Shown here: in pieces, positions 12,825 through 24,800 of the stretch | Position numbering within the stretch: the first letter of the stretch is position 1 | Layout: every line of letters begins with the position of its first letter | Source: Ischnura elegans | Lineage: Eukaryota > Arthropoda > Insecta > Odonata > Coenagrionidae | Reading direction: 5' to 3' | NCBI RefSeq assembly: GCF_921293095.1 | Contig: NC_060246.1 | Location: 84,999,030-85,063,029, forward strand | DNA length: 64,000 bases | Position numbers and translations under genes: made by a program | The notes under the pieces: generated by a model | What the model saw: only the letters and a program-made list of their open reading frames with translations | Database searches by the model: none | What the model was told of the DNA's origin: nothing

Positions 12825-14884
12825 TGATCGGAAACGTTTTCAAATGAAAAACGCAACATAGACTTGTATTATTTGGCCCCCTTGATGGCTTATTAATTTA
12901 AAAAACGAAAATGCTCATTTTTTGTGAAAATTTATGTAAATAGTTGAAGCTGAACCGAATTAATATTTGTAGACTTTAAATTCCTTTCCATGTTATTTAT
13001 ATGAAACCCAGTAACATATTTTTTTGGGAGGAGAATGAAATGCTTTCCCATTTGAAGTGTATGACTCTCCATCGCTATTACTGATCAAAACGTTGCCTGA
13101 ATGTAAAAATATTATGGCATTGAGAACATACGAGATAGATGTTGAATATATTTTCATAATGTTAAAAATCCTCTGCTGTCGTAGACTGGAGGCGTTTTAA
13201 GTATGACAAGAGATATTTTGTTCCCATCTAACTTATCAAACAGTGAGCTCGGAGGAAAAAACTGTTGCTTTGTAACTTAAATAAGATTTTTCAGCGTATT
13301 TGCCGTATTAACCTTTTTTGTATTTAAAGTCATAATGATGGCATATTTCATGTTTTTTACAATTTCATAAAACTTCTTAACTATGTATTACTTTATACAC
13401 TGTGGTATGGCAGAGGAATGTTTGGTTTCAAAATCGAGATTTTGTGATGAAAAACCATGCAGCAGAATGCTTTTTATTTCAGCAAGTACCGATGTAGAGA
13501 GTCACTCCCTTTTTTGATTTCTGTTAAATTCACTTGTAAATAAAAAATTTATAAATAAATGCGGATCCTTCATAAAAATTATATTTCATTTTAAATTCCT
13601 ATTAAGTCCTATTCACCTATTAACCTATCTCATTAACATAGTCCTTACAATATCGAATTCTAAAAATTTTACAGAATAAACATTGAATTTGTTTACAGGA
13701 TTTAGATTTTGCTAACCTAAATTAATTTAAAACTGAGGTTTTATAGGAAGAAACTAATTATCAAAACGACGAGGCAAGCAATTAAAAACATGCATGATAA
13801 CCACACATAAAAGTTTTTTAGTTAAGTCAAATGAATATAGTAAAAGGTGGACAAAGGAGTTTATTTGATCAAATACTTAGCCAGGAGATTGAGGGCAGAT
13901 TGAAATAACAATATCCACCAAAAATAATAATTTTATTAAAAGATTTCTTCTATTTCCTTACAGTACAAATTAATAGGCTGTTTTTCTATCGCAAATAATA
14001 ACCGATACCAATCTAAAAATAATTCACAACATAGTAAGTTTATTCAGAAAATTACGTATTATAATTTTTATTTTATTACGGAAGATTTCCAATTGATTTA
14101 ACAAGAGCTATTGGATTAAATAAAATACAGCTTCGATAAATTTATTTACTTCTCGCTTATTACACCGGCCCTCTATTAAGAAGGCGTATCACTACCGCTC
14201 GAACCGCTAAATTTGATCACTCTTTATAATGTATTGAAAGTTAAAAACCTTAGCTATCATAAAAGAATTTCAGGGTGTATAGAGAAGATATTTGCCAAAT
14301 TTTACCTGTAATTCATACTTCAATATTTTTCTCAGCATTTTCTAAGATGTGAAATGTCTGAGATACAGATGTATGTTAACTTGGTTTTGGATAGGGTCTA
14401 CTCTAGATATCCCGCAATTTTCAAGATCATGTCGTAATTTTTAAAAATAAATGCGTCACGAAAACAGACCATTCAAATGGGAGAGATGCTTCCACTTAAG
14501 TTACGTAATTTAGCCTCCACCAGGTAGGTATGATATTTCCCATCAACTCCACTGGCATGCAACATATGCAGCACACATTTAGGATTGTGATATTCTTTCC
14601 ACCGTATCACCAAGATTTTTTTCTCCAGTAGCAACCAAATGATACATGATAACACTGATAAAATGAGAGAATTCAAAGCTTATATTAATATGCGAAGCTA
14701 CCGGCAGTGTGTAAGACAAAACTTGGTTATTTTCCACGAGTCTAACCTGCTAAGTCAACTCTGATGGAGAAATGTAAATAACTCCTAAACAGCACGGAAA
14801 AATAAAATTATATGGAAAACTCCGTAAGTACATTCATTCATAATATCATAATTCCGAATATTTATACGAAGATATGTATGGGTG
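12825..14884. other. AT-rich hedgehog 3' flank
   Basis: No coding frame or recognisable repeat was seen. The first part may be the distal 3' UTR of hedgehog (second AATAAA at 13539); the rest is intergenic. Confidence 0.4.
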
Positions 14885-15037
14885 CAGTAGCCGATGTAGG
14901 GGGGCTAAGGGGGCTATACCCCCCTTGGATATCCAATTCACAATAGATAGAATGATAATTTTTTCGGACCCCCACTACTGCTGGGAGGTTACTTCCTACT
15001 TAGCTCCCCCCTTATCCCTATCCTGGATCCACAACTG
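14885..15037. mobile_element. Short hAT-type MITE
   Basis: A 153-bp element begins CAGTAGCCGATGTAGGGGGG and ends with the reverse complement of CAGTTGTGGATCCAGGAT, an imperfect inverted pair with G/C runs just inside. The 8-bp flanks TATGGGTG and TATCAGTG agree at six positions, consistent with a decayed 8-bp hAT target duplication. It has no coding capacity. It shares its end type with 36867-37069 and 62634-62887. Confidence 0.6.
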
Positions 15038-16074
15038 TATCAGTGGTCTCTTAAGAATTTCTTTTCGAGCCATGAGGTGCATCGTTAATTCTTTAATCTG
15101 CACTTAAGTTTCTTCGTGAAGTTGTCGGGTACAAAAATAAATAAAATATTCCGACAACAATTGTTGCGTTTTTAAAACGTCGTACCGCCGTGCCCGCGCC
15201 GGCTCAATTATTTCCAGCATCACCCTTCTACGAAAATACCTGCCCAAAAGAGAATACCTGCATTTTAAGCCGATGCTATTGCACACTTATTAAACACATA
15301 TTTAACCTTCAAAATTGTACGGGAACTCTCTTAAAACTACAGGGTCGAAATATGAGCTAGTTTACAATAACCCTAATCAATTAGCGCATAAAGAAGGTCA
15401 GCTTGGTGGTTTAGGTCTCACCTAAAAGGTCCAAATCACCGCTCTTCTCCCTCTAATACATCAACCTACCGTTTCAGCACAACACTGAGATGGCGATCGA
15501 TGAGGAGGAAGGGGTATTAAGTAAGGGGGACATCTCACTAGTAATCGGAACCACAGCAGCATGGTGCAATTTGAATCACCTCTAAGTCCGCTAAGAGTTA
15601 AAAACCGCAACGAAACGAAGGGTAGAAACATTCACAATGTGCTACTCCAAAGGGATGATGGAGATCAGTTAGATCGGGCGAGAGAGCAATGAGGAAGGAA
15701 AGTTGGTGAAAAAAGAAGCTTGATGAAAATCGTAAGAGGAAGGCGTCACAACTTAAGGTGCAACATCATGAAGCGTGATGGTTTTATGGAGAAACTCTTC
15801 GAATCGTTGACCAGTGACAATCACTCACTCAATAACTCAGTGAGGTTGGTTGGGATAGGTAAGGATAGAGCTCAACCCATACTAATACACATTTGTGAGC
15901 ATTTTCACACATTCAGGGTAGGAGACACTTCCTTCCCCGGAACCACCTCGCACTTCGAAGATTTTTCATGGCATGTCCGAAGCTTGAACACGGATTTACT
16001 TAAGAACTACAGGTCCGCATCCCAGAGCTCTACCCAATAGGCTACCATGCTCCCAACAGCATTATATTATTTTA
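15038..16074. other. Gene-free intergenic stretch
   Basis: I saw no convincing gene. The frame at 15720-16040 (+), and the sequence just before it, has a faint resemblance to LINE C-terminal coding sequence, but not enough to call. Confidence 0.3.
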
Positions 16075-16365
16075 AGTTTTATTCCGATTAAGATAGGTTT
16101 CCATGGAGTACTTAAAAATGCATGCTGACAGCCTCCCCTTCTTTCATTTACTTCCCTCTTTAATTCATAAGAAGACCTACTCCCTAAAATATTCCTATTC
16201 TATCTAAAAATGCTATTCTCTTCCTTATTCTCCATACCCAACATTCTACCCTCTAACTTCGTTTTCAACATCCCCTCCGCTAAGTATTCGCTCCATCCAT
16301 ACCCTCTGTCTCCTCCGTATCTCATCTACAAGCTGTATCTCCTCAACCACCATGCCCAGCATTAT
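16075..16365 (-). mobile_element. LINE 3' end, minus strand
   Basis: Read on the minus strand, the frame contains VDEIRRRQRVWMERILSGGD, the C-terminal signature of a family of arthropod non-LTR retrotransposon polymerases (DEIRRRQR-W-ILRGD type). It is followed by a 3' tail with the motif ACTCCATGGAAACCTATCTT near 16090-16110. The same tail occurs at 18030-18100 (+) and 39478-39545 (-). The element is strongly 5'-truncated, as is usual for LINE insertions. Confidence 0.7.
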
Positions 16366-16689
16366 AATGAGGTATGAAACCGTTTCAGGCTTGAAGTGAT
16401 GGAAATACGATATATCCATTTTAAAATATAAAATACCGATAGTAATTTTCACAATTGATTTAAGTCCACTATCGACCATAATTTAATCACTTTTTGGCCA
16501 TGGAGTTCACTTATGGTCTACAGTGTAGTTGTGTATTAAAGTGTGAAAAATACTATGAGTGTTTTATATTTTATCAAGGATATGGCTGTAATGAGTATTA
16601 TAATTTTGACTTAATCAAAATATGCCCATATTAAATTTTGTTCGAAACTCGGCATAATAAAACTAATGGCACACCTTTTTCAGAAATTC

Positions 16690-18105
16690 AATGAAACAAA
16701 AAAAGGTCCACTAACTCTGTTGCCTTTTAACGTGTACGCGGAGGATACGGTAAGAGATGCGTGGTATGAGTTTGAGGCTGAAGTAAAAGTGGGGGGAATG
16801 ATGTTTAAATCAGTGATACCCCTATTTTAAAAGTTTATATCAGTTTCAAACAGTTCGCGGATGATCAGGCGTTGATTGGCCAGTCAGCAAAGGGGCTACA
16901 GGCTCTAGTGGATTCATTAGATAAGCGCCGTGAGTATGGCGTGAGGAGTAATCACAAGAAGACCAAGGCAATGCGGTTTTGTAAAGCATCGCGAGCGAGG
17001 AATGTCGAGCAATCACACTATCTAGGCAGCACATTAGAGGAAAACAGATACTGCAGTAAGGACATGAGGAAGAGAATTGTGTTAGCAAGGAGGCATTCAT
17101 GAAAAGGTAGGAGGTTATTAGAGGATCGTTGTGTAAGAGTTAAAAAAAAAGGTTAGTGAAGACTCTGATCTGAAGTGTAGAGCTCTACGGTGCGGAAATA
17201 TGGTCACTTAGGAAGAAGGACGAGAGAAGACTGGAGGCGTTCGAGATGTGGGTGTGGAGAGAAATGAAGAAGGTGAAGTGGGTGAAGAGGAATAGGTAAT
17301 ACGAAGTGCTGGACATGGTGGGTGAAGAGAGGGGGTTATATACGAGATACGGAGGAGACAGAGGATATGGACGCAGCGAGTACTTAGCAGGGAGTGGATG
17401 TTGAAAATAGTGCTAGAGGGAAGAGTGTTGGGTGAATAACGGAGAGGAATGAAGAGAATAGGATCTTTATATAGAATGAAAAGGAGATTATCAAGACGAG
17501 CGTGATGCGCCCGCTCCCAGAGGGATAGGCGCGTTTCTAATTTTAAAATGTAGAAAAAAAGGCAGGGTCTTTTGTACAAATTTAATTGGAATGTTCATGT
17601 ACAAAATTGAGGTCAGAGGACCTCTTTAAACACAACATTGGAAATAATTACATTATCCTCTGTTAAACGCACATGATGACTCATACTTACATATCAACAG
17701 GAGACTTGAATGTGGAATCAGCCGCATTTTGATAAAATATATTCAAAGAATGCGAGATATTGTTGCAAATGAACAAATGTATCAGTTTTTGCGCCGTTAA
17801 CATCAGGAATATTTACAGTTTTTTTTGTTTTTTTTTTAATTATTTAAAAAGCAATTTTAGGAAACAATAGCAATATTTAGGAAGTAAGGTATGCCGTCGC
17901 ATGTTCTCTGATAAATACTGTCCATTTTGGTACCTCATTTGTAGAGTTTGGTGGCGTATAAGTTGAGAAAAAGGTATCTATACAGTAGAAATAATATAGA
18001 AGATTGTTGTGAATTGAGGATAAAATTACATGAAGGAAGGGAAGGCTGCCAAAATACTTCTAGGCTGTCCATGGTAACCTACCTTAATCGATAGGATACT
18101 TTAAT
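16690..18105 (+). mobile_element. LINE reverse-transcriptase remnant and tail
   Basis: The reverse-transcriptase FADDQ active-site box begins at 16854. It is followed by NHKKTKAMRF, then KVEQ-x-KYLGS-like sequence (VEQSHYLGSTLEENRYC), and in other frames by LYGAEIWSLRKKDERRLEAF and similar C-terminal motifs to about 17450. This order is typical of arthropod non-LTR polymerases. Stops and frame changes show a dead copy. The family's 3' tail is found only at about 18030-18100, so roughly 0.5 kb between may be an unrelated insertion or divergent 3' UTR. The exact clade cannot be assigned by eye. Confidence 0.75.
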
Positions 18106-18752
18106 ATATAATCACGAAGCTAAGCGAAGAGTGAATATTAAATAATGCCGTAGCCGCCACACCGAGTTATTTTTTTTTAAAAGTCACGACATCTTGCTCT
18201 ACAGTCATAAGCTTTAAAATATTGAGTCAGAAATGAAATTTGCGAATTTTGGTGACTCACATAAAAATTGCAATAACTCGCTACGTAGCATTCACATATT
18301 CACATGATTAAGAACCTAACAGAAAGAAAATGTCGACTATTATTCAGCCCATGCAAACAATGCAACCCATTTGTCCGTATGTTAATATTTCAGCTATGAG
18401 CAACATTAAAATTAGGAGGAAGTATGCATGGCTGTTAATGGCACGGAAAGTGTTCATAATTTATCCATCCAAATATTCTGACTTGAGATAAAGAGGCAAA
18501 ACTATTTAAACCGATTTGGTAGAAAACAGTCCACCTGCACAACCTCCATGTAGTTGTAAAGTAGCAACGAGAAAAGGAACGCGATAACTTCTCTTACAGA
18601 TACAAAATAAGTCAACCCATGATCAATGATAAAGGCATTAAATCATGCAGAAATCTTCAGCCAAAACAAGGAAAATGAAAACTTACAACAAGTACGCGCT
18701 TTCGTTTGAATTTGGTTCGTGTCTACTTCGATATATAACGATACGACGATAC

Positions 18753-18760
18753 TATCGATA
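18753..18760 (+). promoter_or_regulatory. DRE-like promoter site upstream of tepsin
   Basis: TATCGATA, the DNA replication-related element bound by DREF in insects and common in housekeeping promoters, lies 85 bases before the tepsin start codon. A TATA-like ATATATAA is just upstream, near 18731. Assignment as the tepsin promoter is inference from position. Confidence 0.4.
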
Positions 18761-18844
18761 CCAACATAAAAAAGTGAAGCACTAAATACGCCATGGCAGT
18801 CGGATCCCAAACAAGAAGTTAATTTGTGTGCCTCGAGTATCAAG

Positions 18845-21800
18845 ATGGATATTGCCGACAAAGTGGCTTTTTCTCACTATGTAATGAACGATTTTTATTA
18901 GTTTCATTTGTGTTTTTTTATTAAAGGCAATAGAATAAATTTGAGTCCCTTCTTTTTTAACTTTTTAGCTTCCGTTAATGACTAGAGCTACAGCTGATGA
19001 CGGAGATCCTACTCCTGGCTATATGCTCGAAGAAATAGAAAGTATCCTTGAGTATTGAGGGTGGAATAAATTTCATGATTTGTCAAGCACATCGGTGGAC
19101 CTATTTTTTCGGTCTAATTGCCTTAATATTCATGAATACATACTCCATACATTGCGTTGTACTAGTTCCTTCTTCAAAATCCCAGTGATCTCTATTTAAT
19201 TTAATTTTTATATTTACCACGTGTGTTTTCCCGTTGGAAAGGGTTTAGATGTATGACGTTCCCATAATTTGCCATGTGTTGTACTTCTGGGGTCCTGGTA
19301 ATTTTTTAAATATTAATATTTGTGAATGTAACTAAGATTTCAAACTACCACAAAAACACAAAAATCGGTCTTATTTTGAGGTTCTAGTGTGAAGTCCCTA
19401 TAAAGACCAGGACGCTCGATGACTTCTAGTTTAACAATATTTATCAATTAGTCATGAATTATTACTCCTAAACTTTGCACTTTTTCTTGAAGCGACTTGT
19501 ATTTAAACGGTTTCATTCTAACCTTCTTATAAATATCTTTGGGTAGATGAAATTACAGCAATGTAAATATTCCTGACATTTTTTAAAGAAATAACTTTTT
19601 TAGCTGACCCTCACTGTACTCGTCTTGTGGGATATTTACTGCAAAGACTAGGTCGACAATCTAATAACGTAAAACTAAAGGTGAGTAGCCTACATTCAAT
19701 TTTATTATTGAATGGTAACAAAGACTTTCAAAACTCTCCATTCATACCTAGGTCCTCAAGATAATGCATCACTTAGTGTTAAAGGGACATATCAGCTTTA
19801 GAACTTTGTTAAGGAAAAATGATGGCCACATAAAAATGTCCACTGTTAACCGAAGTACAAGCTATTTTGGTAGTAGCAGAACTGCTGATGCTGTTGTGCG
19901 GGCTGCTCAGGTAAACAAATGTTTGCCACATACTAATCAGGAAACATTTTAGGCTTTACTGTAATCATTAACATTTCCCTCAGAATTTACTGCAAGTGCT
20001 GTTTGATCCCAATCTACTTCGCAAAGATGAGGAAGGAGTCCAAGAGGCACCAAGAAGTAAGGTTCAGCTTGGTGCCCTTGGATCCCAAGGGATCTCCCAA
20101 GGCAAATATCATGGCTTTGGCAACAGTGCAGCTGAGAAAGGTAGACTTGATAAGCTCATAGATAAATATTCGTATTTGTGATTGATTTAGCTTTCATTTT
20201 ATGTTTTATTTTTTTATAGATACAATTAAGGGAAAAGTTATGGATTACTTTGAAAAGTTACTTAGCCCAACAGATGATTTCAATGAAGACATTAAATATT
20301 GTCTTTATGGGCCTGCTGGAAATTATGAACCTCCTGTGATCGAGCTAAAGGAAGAGAACTTGGAAGCTTCATCTGAAGTTGTTCCTAGCCCTGTTGAGGA
20401 AGTGAAAAGTAGGTTATACGTTTAAGCAACATAGCATAGCTATCAAGGTGTTTTTAACACCGAGGTATGACAAAGCAAGTGATCATCAAATTCATGTACT
20501 TTTGTCCCAATCACAGCTCTAAAGTATCCTCAGGCTCAACCTCTCCTTACTCACTCAGATTTTCAGCCCTATGGGTAGTTTGAATGGACGATGGGAGAGC
20601 TCACCCCAGCCACTAGCATGAGAATAACCCACGAACGGGGTATGGCATTCAGCTATTTTACCAGGATTATATTGAACAACGAGGGTTCTTGTTCAGGGTT
20701 GTCCGTATCGGATAATGCAAGTTTTTAACAGTCCGAAAGCTTCACATGGGACCCTTATAGTCGGTAATAAGGAAAGGAAGTCTACTCTTTGAAGGTATTG
20801 GGGATAATCCCTTCACAGAGGCCCATGATATTGTCAGCTACCATGCTGAATGTGGTACGCTTGATGAAAGGCATACTTCAAGACATACATGGAGAATGCA
20901 TGAGGTTTGGCAATGCTGCTCCACGATGTTATCACAGCGGTCACACACAAGTCTAAGAGGCCAGACTGAATATCTGATCAAGAGTGACTATCCAAAGCAC
21001 CAGGCCACGACTGCTGTCTTCTGATTGGCAAAAGGAAAGTCAGGTGTCGAGAAACTTTCCCTCCACTCATCAAAACTTGCTTTAGCCACGCCCACATAGA
21101 TAAAGTGAACATGTTTTAATCACATTGAAAATCTAAAAGCAAGAAGTTACCTTTTCTTCAAGTGAATATTATATTTCAACATAAATATTTGAAGTGAGGC
21201 ATTATGTCCAAGTTACCAGGACTAGAGGAAAATTGAATAATCTATACCCAAATATTAGACAACCTGTTGGTATTCCCAGTCATGTATTTTGTGCGGGACA
21301 TTTTTTTGCTATCAAACATTATTTCTGATATACAAATGAGAATAGTGTGGTTTGCTATACCTTTTTAATTGCCTAAATCGAAAGATCATTACTCGTGGAG
21401 TACACGTTTCACGCTTCTAGATTTTTAAATGACGATATCTATTTTTTGCGATTTAATGAAAAGCGAAAATTTTCAAGAGCGCGAAAACGCGACGGCTAAG
21501 TATGAATGCTGGGAATAGCCAGTGTGACGTCATTCTGAATCCCGCTTTCGCCGTGTGAGGTGACATTGGGGCGAGGGTATTGTGTGCCGCTGCGATGCTG
21601 GCTGCTAGCAGGTAGTGCTTGGCTTATATATGGATTATTAATACCCTAACAAATGAAGGGAACTTTCCGACCATAGGCAGTTTTAATAGGTGATTATTAA
21701 GAGATGTTTTCCTGAAGTCTGTGCCTCATGCATGCATTGGTAATCTCAGACGTTGTAAAACTCCTATCTACTCGTATAGAAACTAGGTCCCTGTGACGTC

Positions 21801-24800
21801 ACGTGGAGTGGCATCGCATGGGCGCCAATCTGGCCTTTTTCGAATGAGGATAAAAATTGACCATTGCCATTCGTCTAAACCGGTATATCTAAAACCAAAT
21901 AATTTGTATATTATGAATACACTAATGGTGGGTAACGAATCGCAATCAATACCTTTCATTTTCTTTGATGAAGGAAACTACCCTATTACAATGAATGGTT
22001 TCCTACCTACCCTACCTGAGTGGTTTCCACCAATTTTTACTTTTATGGGGGCTGGATTTTTCTTACAGCTTTTACTTATTTCATTCTTCTGGGAAAATCT
22101 ACTACAAGTTTTGAAGCCTCTCTGTTATCCTTTTTGTCTATCAGGCAAATGGTGTCCCAATCCAGCTCTAACTAATGAGCTGACAACTTAAAGCTTATTT
22201 CAATGGAATTTAATGCGTAAGTTTGGTAATTCTGAATGGTGATGATTTTTGTAACTAAGGATAAGTAGTTAAAAGCTTTTTAATAATAAATTATCTCTTT
22301 AGTCATACATGCAACAACTGTGGCAGTATGCCTAGACAGTTTGGCAATGGGTATGGGATGTTATATTACACAGTTCCTTATGATAGTTTCTTCATAGAAA
22401 TTTCTTATTTATCTTTCACAGCTCACATTCCTGGAAAAGCTGGGGGAGGTTGGGAAACAGATGAAGATGATGCTCCTAAGCTGTCAAAATTTGATGGATT
22501 TGGACAGCGACAAAAATCAAGTGCTGTTATGTCATCATCGGAATCAATAGAAAAGTATGCCTTCCCCTAAGGATAGAGAAAGATGAAATTAAGCCTCCAC
22601 AAGTGCAACACAAACCCATAGCCTTAGTTAAACAAATACTTTGTTGAAGATTTTGGTCTTACAGTAGACTCTTGCGATTACTAAGTTCACAAGACCAAAA
22701 AACCAGGGGTTCGTAAAAATGAAGTCTCTATTTTAGGAATCATTGCAAAAAAAATACCTCGTCAAAATTTCTCTTCAATTTCCCATACTTATAGTCACAG
22801 TGCTTAATAGCTTCCGAGTCGTGTGCATTATATATGCGATTCCTAATGTGCATAAAAACAAGCACATTCGTTTCATGTTATTAATGGAAGAATACAGGTA
22901 ATTGTCGTTAATCACAGCACTTCCTCATAATTTATTAAAAACTAAATAATAAGTAACTCTAATTAAAATGAATAACAATCCCATCTACCAGGGATAGCTC
23001 GATGGAAATCAAATTAAAGATAGATGGATCTGAAATGACAATAGCTTCTTATCATATGAACGAAATAAAGCATCAATGGTGCTCTCTAGAATTTTTTGCC
23101 ACTTAAGAGGTAAATTCCCAACAAAATAATATCTTCAAATATACTCAATTGGCTTTGAAGCCATCTGCTTGAAGAGTGATACCAGAGAAAACAATTTTCG
23201 ACTGCCTAGCTTTTGCCCTCCAAATTCATTCAGCAGTTTCTTTTTGTCTACCAACTGTCATGACCACCCGACGTCACTAATGGTCAACAACATCCACGTG
23301 GCTTCTGCATGACACAATTGATGGTTGATATCTTCCTGAATTAAGTGCACGAAGAGAACTTAAACGTAGCGTAATAATAATGCCTAATAATGACTTTGTG
23401 TTGTGTATAGCCACCTAAATGCCATTGCTTGTCCTTGGAACTTTATAATGAAGTTCTTTTTCTTGCTGCCACGACCGAGACCAAGGTTTGTAATTTTGTA
23501 ATAACACTTCATTATACTATAGATTGGATTGGCCTTTTCATCAGGACCAATGATTTATTTCATAAAAACGAGAGCTTCATAACAAGGTTGTTCATATCAA
23601 CGAGTCTAATGTATATGACTAAAATATTGTCGTATCTCTTCCTTCAACAATGGGGAACTTGCATGAATTTTTTTTATTTCATAGGCGGACAGAAAATTAT
23701 TTTCTGAATACAACAAAGAAAACCGCATGTAAAATGAGTTTTCCTTCGCGAGATATTTAATGATAGATATAACGAATTTTAAAGCGCGGGAAAAACTCCC
23801 TCACCCCCCAAGCCACTGCCGACGAAGCCTCGATGACGTCAAAGGTGCCTAAACATCACGCGAAGCTATTGTTGTGATTGTTTGTAATAGTTGCCAGCAG
23901 TTGTGAGAGCTTCGTTTGTTTGACGTGTTGATTATTTTATATTTAAAGATAAATATCCGACGATAGAGGCTTGGAAGCCCTCGTATTTTGCATTATTTAT
24001 AATATTAATATCTGAGTAAGGGCATAAAATATAAAACTGGAGCAGTTAAACCAAAAATTTGATAATACCTTAATAACATCGTTGTAGGAGTCTGAGCCAC
24101 GGCCATTGGAAGGAGGATTCGTTAATTGTAAGTTTATGTTATCGACGGCATATCATTCATTTAAGTATGTAATTAGAACGATTTTGATGTTTACTAATGT
24201 CCGCTTAGCTTTTATACACAATAAATTCATCCGTTTATTCGTAGGTACCGGAGAATTCGTCGTTTAGGACTGTCTGTGCTTGTATTATGGGGTGAATTCC
24301 AGTCAATGCAACTTTTGCTCGCTGATTGGAGACATCTAGGAACATTTTTGTGCCAAAATAGTGTTATTTTCAACGTGACATCTCCCGTTAAGCTACTGCT
24401 AATAATCACAGTGCCAGTGGTTGTAATGCACAAAGTTTGACAAGGTTGAAAAATATCGGCCTAGAGTTATCAGTGTTCCATCGTGATTGAATTGTAAAAA
24501 GTGCTATTACGCCATCGATAAATGTCTAACAGTAGTGTAAAAATTGTCAGTGGCGTGCTAATCTCCGTTGTTCACCGTAGATATGACATTTCACGATCAC
24601 GCTATTGAAATAAAAACTGTGTGTGAAGTTTGTTATTCCATTATTTCAACGAATAGTAGTGAGAAATGTCACCTGTGTCACTTGTGTGGGCTAATTTAAG
24701 GGTTTAAATCAGTGAATAAATAGTTGTATTCATCATAACGAGTTCTGTTATTGTAAGTTGTACCTACGTGATGAATATAAGAATGTGATAGTGACATCCA

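Noticed and set aside
22691-22760. CAGTAGACTCTTGCGATTAC, a possible Tigger left end in tepsin intron 7
   Set aside because: No mate in inverse orientation was found within a plausible distance.
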